This document shows positions 56,552 through 64,000 of a DNA stretch of 64,000 nucleotides, piece after piece. The DNA is taken from positions 62,001 to 126,000 of the forward strand of contig NZ_KB291645.1 of NCBI RefSeq assembly GCF_000320405.1, written 5' to 3'. This DNA is from Clostridium celatum DSM 1785. GTDB lineage: Bacteria; Bacillota; Clostridia; Clostridiales; Clostridiaceae. Numbering within the stretch: the first letter of the stretch is position 1; every line of letters starts with the position of its first letter. The notes beneath the pieces are model-generated. The model was given only the letters and a program-made list of their open reading frames with translations. It ran no database searches and had not been told where the DNA came from. The position numbers and the translations under genes were made by a program.

Positions 56552-57259
56552 CTAAATCATTTTATTAATTTCTTTTTTTAATCTATTTATTATCTTTTTT
56601 TCTAACCTAGATATATAAGATTGAGAAATGCCTAAAATGTCTGCAACCTCTTTTTGAGTCTTTTCACTATTACCTGCTAAACCAAATCTTAATGTCACTA
56701 TTTCCTTTTCTCTATCATTTAAATTTCTTAAAGCTAAAAATAATAACTGCTTATCCACTTCATCTTCAATCAAATTATAAACAGTATCATTTTCTGTCCC
56801 TAAAATATCTGATAATAATAATTCATTTCCATCCCAATCAATATTTAGAGGTTCATAAAATGACACTTCTGCTTTTACCTTGCTATTTCTTCTTAAATAC
56901 ATTAATATTTCATTTTCTATACATCTTGAAGCATAAGTCGCAAGCTTTATTTTTTTATCTGGTTTAAAAGTATTTACTGCCTTTATTAAACCAATGGTCC
57001 CTACTGAAATTAAATCTTCAACTCCTACTCCTGTATTTTCAAATTTTCTTGCTATATAAACAACTAATCTTAAATTTCTCTCTATTAATATATTTCTTAT
57101 TTCATCTCCACCACTCTCAAGCTTTTCAACTAGCTTTTCCTCTTCATCTTTCTTTAAAGGAGGTGGCAATGCATCATTTCCTCCAATGTAGTCTACTCTC
57201 TTCGTCCCAATATTAAGCTTTGATAATATTTTATTTATTAATAAAATTATTTTTTTCAT
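56552..57259 (-). CDS. sigE: Sporulation sigma factor SigE precursor
   Basis: The early mother-cell sigma factor. The 235 residues include an N-terminal pro-sequence (about 1-27, with [15 protein letters not shown]) that SpoIIGA removes, followed by [20 protein letters not shown], region 2 ([20 protein letters not shown]) and region 4 ([21 protein letters not shown] then [19 protein letters not shown]). spoIIGA lies 8 bp upstream, so precursor and protease are co-expressed. Confidence 0.96.
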   Translation of the reverse strand: MKKIILLINKILSKLNIGTKRVDYIGGNDALPPPLKKDEEEKLVEKLESGGDEIRNILIERNLRLVVYIARKFENTGVGVEDLISVGTIGLIKAVNTFKPDKKIKLATYASRCIENEILMYLRRNSKVKAEVSFYEPLNIDWDGNELLLSDILGTENDTVYNLIEDEVDKQLLFLALRNLNDREKEIVTLRFGLAGNSEKTQKEVADILGISQSYISRLEKKIINRLKKEINKMI

Positions 57260-57267
57260 ATACCCTC

Positions 57268-58071
57268 CTATACTATTCCCCTTGAAAGTAGTGCATGAAA
57301 ATCATCAGTTTTACTTAACTTTCCTTCACACTCACATATAATAGCATCAACATTAATCCATGATTTATCTTCTTCATTTCGTATTTTTATACTTTCACCT
57401 TTAAACCCTTGTACCGCTCCATCCTTACTTATTGTTTTGTATCTTATTGTATATTTATCTTTATCTTGTATATTAAACTGATCAAAATAATTTTTTTCAA
57501 TCAATATACATGGTAAATTAGTTACTGGTTCTCTTAACTCATTTCCTGTATCTAAAAAACCTTTTATTTGTAATGTATTATTTCCTTCCCTAATATATAT
57601 ATCATATATAAAATTTTTAATTATAGCCCTTTCCTTTATAGAATCTATTATTCTTGTGATACATATAAAAACAATTATCAAAGCTAATGCTACTTCCTTA
57701 AATGAATTATTTTCTATAACAAAATCTTGTCCTACTAAACATGTGTTTTGCATTACAACAAAACTAAAACACATACCACCTAACATAAATGCAATCATAA
57801 AAAATATAAAGGTCGATTTTATAATGTTAATTATTTTTCTATTATCAATAGCAATATAAATCATCACTATTGCAACTACTAACTTTGCTAATATGGAAGT
57901 TAAAATCATTACATTATAAAAGATAACTAAAGCATATAGTGCACCTAATAATGATGATAAATATAATAATTTAATATTATATTTAATCCTCTGTATCTTA
58001 AATGTTAATAATAATAAAAATATATTTATTATAAAGTTTTCGAAAATAAAAATATCTAGATAAACCTCCAC
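57268..58071 (-). CDS. spoIIGA: Pro-sigma-E processing peptidase SpoIIGA
   Basis: A membrane-embedded aspartic protease activated across the septum to cut pro-sigma-E. The 267 residues have five hydrophobic spans in the N-terminal half (about 8-155) and the catalytic Asp in [14 protein letters not shown] (about 188-201, DTGN). The C-terminus ends LLSRGIV, shorter than Bacillus SpoIIGA by about 40 residues but usual for clostridia. The start is GTG at 58071, preceded by AGGGAGG at 8 nt. The promoter-like pair at 58096-58128 has a long spacer. Confidence 0.94.
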   Translation of the reverse strand: MEVYLDIFIFENFIINIFLLLLTFKIQRIKYNIKLLYLSSLLGALYALVIFYNVMILTSILAKLVVAIVMIYIAIDNRKIINIIKSTFIFFMIAFMLGGMCFSFVVMQNTCLVGQDFVIENNSFKEVALALIIVFICITRIIDSIKERAIIKNFIYDIYIREGNNTLQIKGFLDTGNELREPVTNLPCILIEKNYFDQFNIQDKDKYTIRYKTISKDGAVQGFKGESIKIRNEEDKSWINVDAIICECEGKLSKTDDFHALLSRGIV

Positions 58072-58095
58072 ATTTCTATCCTCCCTATTAAATCA

Positions 58096-58128
58096 ATTAT
58101 AACTTTATGCATAAAAATTTTTTGTCAT
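58096..58128 (-). promoter_or_regulatory. spoIIG-type promoter with long spacer
   Basis: Minus-strand ATGACA (58123-58128) and consensus TATAAT (58096-58101) are 21 bp apart, 24 bp before spoIIGA. Bacillus spoIIG has a 22-bp spacer and needs Spo0A. The -35-like motif is within AAAATGACAAAA, partly similar to a 0A box read on the other strand. Confidence 0.6.
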
Positions 58129-58260
58129 TTTTGAGGATATTAAAAAATTTTTCACTCATACTTTTTTTACATTTTTTTTAATATATTTTTATATTAAGTA
58201 TCTATTTTTTGTTTTTTGTAATCTTTAGGCATATTTACTGCTATTATTGCTTTTAATAAA

Positions 58261-58310
58261 AAAAATAGATAAAAACTTCAATACATAATTGATAGTTTTT
58301 ATCTATTTTT
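58261..58310 (-). terminator. Terminator of ftsZ
   Basis: A 17-bp perfect stem (58261-58277 with 58294-58310), with a further TCAA/TTGA pair in the loop. AU-rich, 23 bp after the ftsZ stop, and likely to work in both directions. Confidence 0.85.
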
Positions 58311-58333
58311 ATAACTTTATGAAATTTAACTTT

Positions 58334-59455
58334 TTATCTTCTTGCTCTTAAAAAACTTGGTATATTAACACTTTCTCTATCTAAATCTAATAATGGATCG
58401 TTATGTGGTTCCGGCTTAGATACTACTTCTTCCTTTACCTCTGGTTCTACTTTTTTAGGCTCAACTTTTTGTTCTATTGTTGTTGCTCCTATTTTTCCAT
58501 TATCTTCTTCAAATCCAGTTGCAATAACTGTTAATCTAATTTCATCATTTAAAGATTCATCAATTACTGCACCAAATATAATATTAGCATCAACATCAGC
58601 AGCTTCTCTTACTATTTCAGCTGCTTCATAAACTTCGATAGCTCCTAAATCAACACCACCAGTAAAGTTAATTATAACCCCAGTAGCTCCATCTATTGAT
58701 GTTTCTAATAATGGTGAAGATATTGCTTGTCTTACAGCATCTTGTGCCTTATTATCACCCTTACCATATCCAACACCCATATGTGCTAAACCTTTATCTT
58801 TCATAACAGTTTCTATATCTGCAAAATCGGCATTAACTACCCCAGGAATAGTTATAAGGTCTGATATTGCTTGTACACCTTGTCTTAATACTCCATCAGC
58901 TAATTTAAATGAATCTAAAAGAGTAGTTTTCTTATCTGCCATAGCTAAAAGTTTTTCATTAGGAATTATAACTAATGTATCAACATGTTGTTTTAAGTTT
59001 TCTAATCCCATTTCAGCATGTCTCATTCTTCTTTTACCTTCAAATGGGAAAGGCTTAGTAACAACACCTACAGTTAAAATATTCATAGATTTAGCAATTT
59101 CTGCAACTACAGGAGCAGCACCAGTTCCAGTTCCACCGCCCATACCAGCAGTTATAAATACCATGTTAGCACCTTTTATAGCTTCTGCTATTTCTTCTCT
59201 ACTTTCTTCTGCAGCTTTTTTACCTATTTCAGGATTTGCTCCTGCACCTAGACCCTTTGTTAATTTTTCTCCAATTTGAATCTTGGTATTAGCTTGTGAA
59301 AGTAGTAATGCTTGCTTATCTGTATTTACAACAATAAACTCAACATTTTTTAATCCTTCAACTATCATTCTATTAACTGCATTTCCGCCGCCACCACCGC
59401 AGCCTATTACTTTTATATTACTTAATTCTTGCATATCTAATTCAAAATCTAACAA
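58334..59455 (-). CDS. ftsZ: Cell division GTPase FtsZ
   Basis: FtsZ forms the division ring. The 373 residues have the glycine-rich start [17 protein letters not shown] (about 14-30), tubulin signature [12 protein letters not shown] (about 104-115), the T7 loop [11 protein letters not shown], a variable linker rich in E, K and P (about 320-350) and a conserved C-terminal tail ([15 protein letters not shown]) that binds FtsA/SepF. Start is TTG with AAGGAGG 7 nt before it. It stands alone, as in clostridia where ftsZ is apart from the mur/fts cluster. Confidence 0.97.
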   Translation of the reverse strand: MLDFELDMQELSNIKVIGCGGGGGNAVNRMIVEGLKNVEFIVVNTDKQALLLSQANTKIQIGEKLTKGLGAGANPEIGKKAAEESREEIAEAIKGANMVFITAGMGGGTGTGAAPVVAEIAKSMNILTVGVVTKPFPFEGKRRMRHAEMGLENLKQHVDTLVIIPNEKLLAMADKKTTLLDSFKLADGVLRQGVQAISDLITIPGVVNADFADIETVMKDKGLAHMGVGYGKGDNKAQDAVRQAISSPLLETSIDGATGVIINFTGGVDLGAIEVYEAAEIVREAADVDANIIFGAVIDESLNDEIRLTVIATGFEEDNGKIGATTIEQKVEPKKVEPEVKEEVVSKPEPHNDPLLDLDRESVNIPSFLRARR

Positions 59456-59875
59456 AATAATTCCTCCTTCAAACCTTCTCTATTAGTTATTAAAATACCT
59501 TTTAAAATTAACTTTTATTAGTGTATTGTTTATTATTCAATCTTAAAATCTTAAACATACAAACTTTCATATATTGATTTTACAACATTATATATGTATT
59601 TAACAATAGTAAAAACATTAATTGTATAAGAATTTTGTAAATGAATATTATATTTTGTATTTATATATATTTTTATTCATTTAAAGCAAAAACTTCTAAT
59701 CAAATACTATTTTGTTTAATTAAATCAATATACCTATCATATTTAATATTCAACATATACTTAAAAAATCCTCTATATAAATTAATATTATTTAAAAAAA
59801 CTTAATATTTTTTGATATATACACTTTTTTTAACATTTGTGTAATAATATAAAATATATTGTTGTACATAAAATT
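59456..59875. other. Intergenic AT-rich region upstream of ftsZ
   Basis: About 420 bp with no coding frame. It must hold the ftsZ promoter; the best -10 is TATAAT on the minus strand at 59587-59592, about 130 bp before ftsZ, with a weak -35. Long A/T runs dominate. I see no riboswitch or repeat. Confidence 0.5.
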
Positions 59876-59920
59876 AAGAGGTTATATCAAAACAATATGA
59901 TTATTTTGATATAACCTCTT
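59876..59920 (-). terminator. Terminator of pilT
   Basis: A 17-bp perfect stem (59876-59892 with 59904-59920) with an 11-nt loop, 8 bp after the pilT stop. Confidence 0.88.
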
Positions 59921-59927
59921 TTAAAAT

Positions 59928-60983
59928 TTATAATATCATCAATCTCTTTAAGGTTTCACTATCCACGGCATATGTCATAGCTGTTTCCATACTTATTACT
60001 CCCTTTTTATACAATTCTGCAATTGACATATCCATAGTTTTCATTCCATATCTATTGCCAGTTTGTACTGCAGAAATTATTTGATGAGTTTTTCCTTCTC
60101 TAATTAAATTTTGTATTCCTGGAGTAGTCACCATTATTTCAAGACTAGCAACTCTACCATTTCCATCTGCATTTTCAAGTAACTGTTGAGATATAACTGC
60201 TTGCAATACAGAAGATAATTGAACTTTAATTTGTTGCTGTTGATGTGGTGGAAATACATCTATTATTCTATCAATAGTTTTAGCTGCACCGATAGTATGA
60301 AGTGTTGATAATACTAGATGTCCTGTTTCAGCTGCTGTTATAGCAACTGATATAGTTTCTAAGTCTCTCATTTCTCCAACTAATATAACATCGGGATCCT
60401 CTCTCAATATTGATTTTAGTGCACTCTTATAACTTTTACTATCTTTTCCTATTTCTCTTTGATTCACTATGCACTTATTATGCTTATGAAGATATTCAAT
60501 TGGATCTTCTAAAGTAATAATATGTGCTTGTCTTGTATTATTTATTTCATTTATCATAGCTGCTAAAGTAGTACTTTTACCGCTACCTGTTGGACCTGTA
60601 ACCAATACTAACCCTCTTTGTTTTTTGACTATTTCCTTAAGTACTTGTGGGTATTTTAAATCATCTAAATTAGGTATTTTAAGAGCTATAACCCTAATAG
60701 CAATTGCATCGCTATTTCTTTGTTTAAATATATTTACTCTAAATCTCCCTATGCCTTGAATAGAATAAGAAGTATCAAATTCTCCTTCTTTAATATACTC
60801 ATCATATTTCTCTTCTAAAATCTCTCTTGAAAACTTTTCTACATCATCTGGAAATAATTTTTTGTTACCTAGTTGAATTAATTTTCCATTACACCTTACT
60901 GTTGGTGGTAATCCTACTGTTAAATGTAAATCTGATGCACCAAGTTCAATAGTCTTGGTTAATAGTTCCTTTAAGAAATACAT
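59928..60983 (-). CDS. pilT: Type IV pilus retraction ATPase PilT
   Basis: PilT powers pilus retraction and gliding. The 351 residues contain an N-terminal PAS-like domain (ASDLHLTVGLPPTVRCNGKL) and the secretion ATPase core with GPTGSGKSTTLAAMI (about 132-146), Asp box ITLEDPIEYLH, Walker B DPDVILVGEMRD, His box GHLVLSTLHT and the AIRNLIREG-like arm (here GIQNLIREGKTHQI). No other pilus genes are next to it, as in several clostridia where pilT is separate. GGGGGAGCTAAA precedes the ATG. Confidence 0.95.
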   Translation of the reverse strand: MYFLKELLTKTIELGASDLHLTVGLPPTVRCNGKLIQLGNKKLFPDDVEKFSREILEEKYDEYIKEGEFDTSYSIQGIGRFRVNIFKQRNSDAIAIRVIALKIPNLDDLKYPQVLKEIVKKQRGLVLVTGPTGSGKSTTLAAMINEINNTRQAHIITLEDPIEYLHKHNKCIVNQREIGKDSKSYKSALKSILREDPDVILVGEMRDLETISVAITAAETGHLVLSTLHTIGAAKTIDRIIDVFPPHQQQQIKVQLSSVLQAVISQQLLENADGNGRVASLEIMVTTPGIQNLIREGKTHQIISAVQTGNRYGMKTMDMSIAELYKKGVISMETAMTYAVDSETLKRLMIL

Positions 60984-61064
60984 TTTAGCTCCCCCTCTCT
61001 AATATATACATATATTTATATTCTAGTAGAGATATAGGGATAATTCAACTTATTTTGTAATATT

Positions 61065-61772
61065 TTAGTGTACTTTGTCATTAACTTGTAATTCTTTTCT
61101 TAATTTTTTTAACGCTTTCTTTTCTATTCTAGATACATAAGATCTAGAAATTCCTAACATACCTGCTATTTCTCGTTGTGTTTTACATTTTCCATCAATC
61201 AATCCATATCTCATTTTTATTATTTCACCTTCTCTTTCATTTAAAGAAGATTTTATCTTTGCATAAAGTGCTCTTATTTGCATATTAGTTTCTACTTTGT
61301 CTATAACAGAATCCTTATCACTACTTAAAACATCTATTAAGCTAATTTCATTTCCTTCTTTATCAACTCCGATTGGGTCATGAAGAAAAGTTTCTCCTTT
61401 TTGTTTTTTACTACTTCTAAATAACATTAAAATTTCATTTTCAATGCACCTAGATGCATATGTAGCTAATCTTGTACCCTTCGATGCATCAAATGAATCT
61501 ATTGCCTTTATAAGCCCTACTGTTCCAATAGAAATAAGTTCATCTATATCCTTATTGGGTATTTGATACTTTTTCACAATATGTGCAACTAACCTAAGGT
61601 TTCTTTCAATTAACACTCCTTTTGCGTTCTTATCTCCCTTTTTCAATAATTCTAAATATTTTTCTTCTTCTTTTTCATCTAACGGCTGCGGAAATGTATT
61701 GCTTCCGGAGATATACCCTGTTAAAAATATATTGCTACATAGAAACTCCAGAATATTACTAATAAATATCAC
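61065..61772 (-). CDS. sigK: Sporulation sigma factor SigK
   Basis: The late mother-cell sigma factor. The 235 residues form one uninterrupted frame: N-terminal hydrophobic pro-sequence (about 1-20, SNILEFLCSNIFLTGYISGS), region 2 (IDELISIGTVGLIKAIDSF) and region 4 (EIIKMRYGLIDGKCKTQREI then AGMLGISRSYVSRIEKKAL). There is no skin insertion as in B. subtilis or C. difficile. The pro-sequence implies processing by SpoIVFB-type protease. Start is GTG after AGGAGGAAGCTTA. Confidence 0.95.
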   Translation of the reverse strand: MIFISNILEFLCSNIFLTGYISGSNTFPQPLDEKEEEKYLELLKKGDKNAKGVLIERNLRLVAHIVKKYQIPNKDIDELISIGTVGLIKAIDSFDASKGTRLATYASRCIENEILMLFRSSKKQKGETFLHDPIGVDKEGNEISLIDVLSSDKDSVIDKVETNMQIRALYAKIKSSLNEREGEIIKMRYGLIDGKCKTQREIAGMLGISRSYVSRIEKKALKKLRKELQVNDKVH

Positions 61773-61955
61773 TAAGCTTCCTCCTATTAGTGCTTATTAT
61801 ATAATATGATAATTCCTCTAAATATTGCTTTATGAAACTAAATTAATTTTCTTGACACATTTTATTTGATGGAAAACTTCAAAATTAATATACTCCTATA
61901 AGTGCTCTAATAAATACATAAAGCCAATTACAGCATTATCTAATAAAAAAATAAA

Positions 61956-61983
61956 GGAATAAACCTCTAATGAAGTTTACTCC
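61956..61983 (-). terminator. Terminator of the PBP gene
   Basis: A 9-bp stem with one G-U pair (61956-61964 with 61975-61983) followed by UUUAUUUUUUUAUU on the minus strand, 42 bp after the PBP stop. Confidence 0.75.
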
Positions 61984-62025
61984 CTTAATAATTAATTTAT
62001 CACTTTTAACCACTAATTAATTTTA

Positions 62026-63657
62026 TCATTCTTCATCCATTAATGAATATATTATTTGTCTATAAATTGGTGCACCAGTATTTCCGCCTCCAAGTTCCCT
62101 TCCATCAGGATGCATATCAGGTATATTAGGTGCTATTACTACTAATGTATATTTATGCTCTCCTAATTCAAAATAACCTGCAAACCATCCATGATTTGTT
62201 TTTGATCCATCACTAGCTGTACCTGTTGAAGTCCCCGTTTTTCCACCTTGATTAATTCCTTCAACCTTAGCTTCATATCCTGTTCCCTTCCATATAACAT
62301 CATGCATTGCATTTTGCACTATCTTCGCTGTTGTACTTGAAAAAACCCTTCTTTCTTCTTCTTGTGTTTTCTCTATAATATTATTATCATTATCAACAAT
62401 AGCTTCTATTAAAGTTGGTTTAATATACACCCCATCATTTGTAATTGCATTAATTGCACCTGCCATTTGAAGAGGAGTTACAGTTAAGCTTTGACCTATA
62501 GAAAAATTACTTACACCTTCACCTGCTGGAGGCATACTCCCTACAGCTTCTTCTCTATTTTCTCCAGAGAACCCAAGAACCTTGCTATACAGCCCTAAAT
62601 TAGTTGTATATTTAAGCATAGTTTCATATCCTGCTAAATTACCTACTTGCGCAAATACGTCATTACATGATACTTGTAGAGCCTCATTTACAGTTAAAGG
62701 TCCATGAGCATATTTTTCACCTAATTTTGTACATATTTCTCCAGTACACTCAAAAGTATCATTATTAGTTATTAATCCTTCATTTAAAGCTATAGAATCT
62801 GTTAAAGTTTTAAAAATCGAACCTGGTTCATATCCTAATAGACCTATACCTAAATTTACATTTGCTTCCGTTTCATCCTTTTGAACCATAGCCCTAATTT
62901 TCCCCGTATCAGCTTCTAATAAAACAACACCTATGTTACTTAAAAAGCTATATTCTTCTCTATTTAATACTTCCCTTATTTTTTCTGTCCAAGCATTATT
63001 TATAGTCAATCTAATGTTTTTATTTTCTTCACCTTCATCAGTTTTTGATGTATAATAGATAGATTTATTATCTAATGAAAAACTCTTATTGGGATATTCA
63101 TTTTCCTTAATTATATCTGCTATTTTTTCTTCAAAAGATCCCTCTACTACATTATCTACATCTATACTTGCAATTGCATTTTCTATTTTCCATCTTTCTT
63201 TTAAATCTAATTCATCATATTCATAACAATAAATCCCCTTTATATTGGTTAATTTATTTATCTTATTGTATGTTTCTTCTGTTATTGTATAATAAAATTT
63301 ACCTTCAGTTTGCATTATATCTGAAAAGTTAAAAGTACTATCTTCGGTTTTCATTATGAAGTTAAGTGCTAATAAATCCTCTAAAGTTTCTTCATAATTA
63401 TTTAACTTAAAAGGTTTTGTATCTAATACCATAACATATTTTTTATTATATTTAATTAATTCATTTCCCTCTGTATCAAATATTTTATAATTATTATTAC
63501 TTGTATACTCTAATTGATGTGCTTCAAGCTCACCTTGAACTAAATTACTAGGATATATCATCAAAAAATATAATCTAACACCTAAAATCATTAAAACTAC
63601 AAAAAAGGTAATACAAACAATTGTTAGTCTCTTACTATCAATTTTATATTTGTACAT
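62026..63657 (-). CDS. Penicillin-binding protein (class B transpeptidase)
   Basis: A 543-residue class B PBP. One N-terminal membrane span (about 11-33) is followed by a long dimerisation/linker region and the transpeptidase domain with EPGSIFKTLTDSIA (SxxK, active Ser near 280), SCNDVFAQ (SxN) and GGKTGTSTGTA (KTG). It resembles PBP2/SpoVD-like enzymes, but no PASTA domain is present and the linker is divergent. Because it neighbours sigK it may work in spore or septal wall synthesis, which is inference. Its AAGGAGGTG site lies in the hairpin at 63661-63705. Confidence 0.9.
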   Translation of the reverse strand: MYKYKIDSKRLTIVCITFFVVLMILGVRLYFLMIYPSNLVQGELEAHQLEYTSNNNYKIFDTEGNELIKYNKKYVMVLDTKPFKLNNYEETLEDLLALNFIMKTEDSTFNFSDIMQTEGKFYYTITEETYNKINKLTNIKGIYCYEYDELDLKERWKIENAIASIDVDNVVEGSFEEKIADIIKENEYPNKSFSLDNKSIYYTSKTDEGEENKNIRLTINNAWTEKIREVLNREEYSFLSNIGVVLLEADTGKIRAMVQKDETEANVNLGIGLLGYEPGSIFKTLTDSIALNEGLITNNDTFECTGEICTKLGEKYAHGPLTVNEALQVSCNDVFAQVGNLAGYETMLKYTTNLGLYSKVLGFSGENREEAVGSMPPAGEGVSNFSIGQSLTVTPLQMAGAINAITNDGVYIKPTLIEAIVDNDNNIIEKTQEEERRVFSSTTAKIVQNAMHDVIWKGTGYEAKVEGINQGGKTGTSTGTASDGSKTNHGWFAGYFELGEHKYTLVVIAPNIPDMHPDGRELGGGNTGAPIYRQIIYSLMDEE

Positions 63658-63660
63658 AAA

Positions 63661-63705
63661 AAAACACCTCCTTCAGCTAGATTCTAGCCAAAGAATAGGT
63701 GTTTT
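63661..63705 (-). terminator. udk terminator whose 3' arm holds the PBP ribosome-binding site
   Basis: On the minus strand AAAACACCT (63697-63705) pairs with AGGTGTTTT (63661-63669). A GCTAG/CTAGC helix forms inside, and UUU directly precedes the PBP ATG. The hairpin follows the udk stop by 7 bp, so it ends udk transcripts. In read-through RNA it would mask the AAGGAGGTG of the PBP gene. Confidence 0.75.
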
Positions 63706-63712
63706 ATTCAAA

Positions 63713-64000
<288 letters not shown>

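Overview
The window is a low-GC, densely packed bacterial chromosome segment from a spore-forming Clostridium-type Firmicute (Clostridiaceae; species not determined). The evidence is the AT-rich sequence, strong AGGAGG ribosome-binding sites, sporulation genes (spoIVA, sigG, sigE, spoIIGA, sigK, ylbJ, ylmC-type) and the conserved clostridial gene order. Almost all genes lie on the minus strand. The only plus-strand genes are tmcAL-ylbJ and rpmB. I saw no tRNA, rRNA, CRISPR array, prophage or intact insertion sequence.

Layout, left to right. 1-8.9 kb: a secretion, chromosome and RNA block (rpsP 5' end, ffh, ylxM, ftsY, smc, a 30-residue DUF4044-like peptide gene, an Elp3-like radical SAM gene, rnc, acpP). 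9-13.1 kb: plsX, rpmF, yceD, then ackA and pta, which make acetate and ATP. 13.4-22.2 kb: tmcAL and ylbJ (+), then a coiled-coil protein gene, coaD, rsmD, recG, fakA-like and yloU, with rpmB divergent from yloU. 22.5-37.6 kb: one long minus-strand series, read 5' to 3' as yicC, remA, gmk, rpoZ, coaBC, priA, def, fmt, a zinc peptidase gene, rsmB, rlmN, prpC, prkC, rsgA, rpe, thiN. It links nucleotide and CoA supply, translation start, rRNA modification and PASTA-kinase signalling. 38-46.7 kb: a purine-type permease gene, ansA, a small standalone gene for a PBECR/BECR-nuclease-like protein, spoIVA, gpsA, der and a DUF512 radical SAM gene. 46.8-53.7 kb: a complete phosphate module, phoP-phoR followed by pstS-pstC-pstA-pstB-phoU, with a Pho box before pstS. 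pstA is frameshifted as written. 53.8-64 kb: pgeF, nrdR, ylmC-type, sigG, sigE, spoIIGA, ftsZ, pilT, sigK, a penicillin-binding protein gene and the 3' end of udk.

Most of the window is conserved housekeeping. The main exceptions are these. (1) A compact unit at about 40.61-41.23 kb: the PBECR-like gene, a 13-bp inverted repeat just before its start, and after it a 102-bp folded element enclosed by a 12-bp inverted repeat. (2) The apparent two-base deletion in pstA. (3) Two MITE-like palindromes of about 100 bp with related arm sequence. (4) A hairpin at the udk/PBP junction whose 3' arm contains the PBP ribosome-binding site. (5) A promoter-like pair with a long spacer before spoIIGA, resembling the Spo0A-dependent spoIIG architecture.
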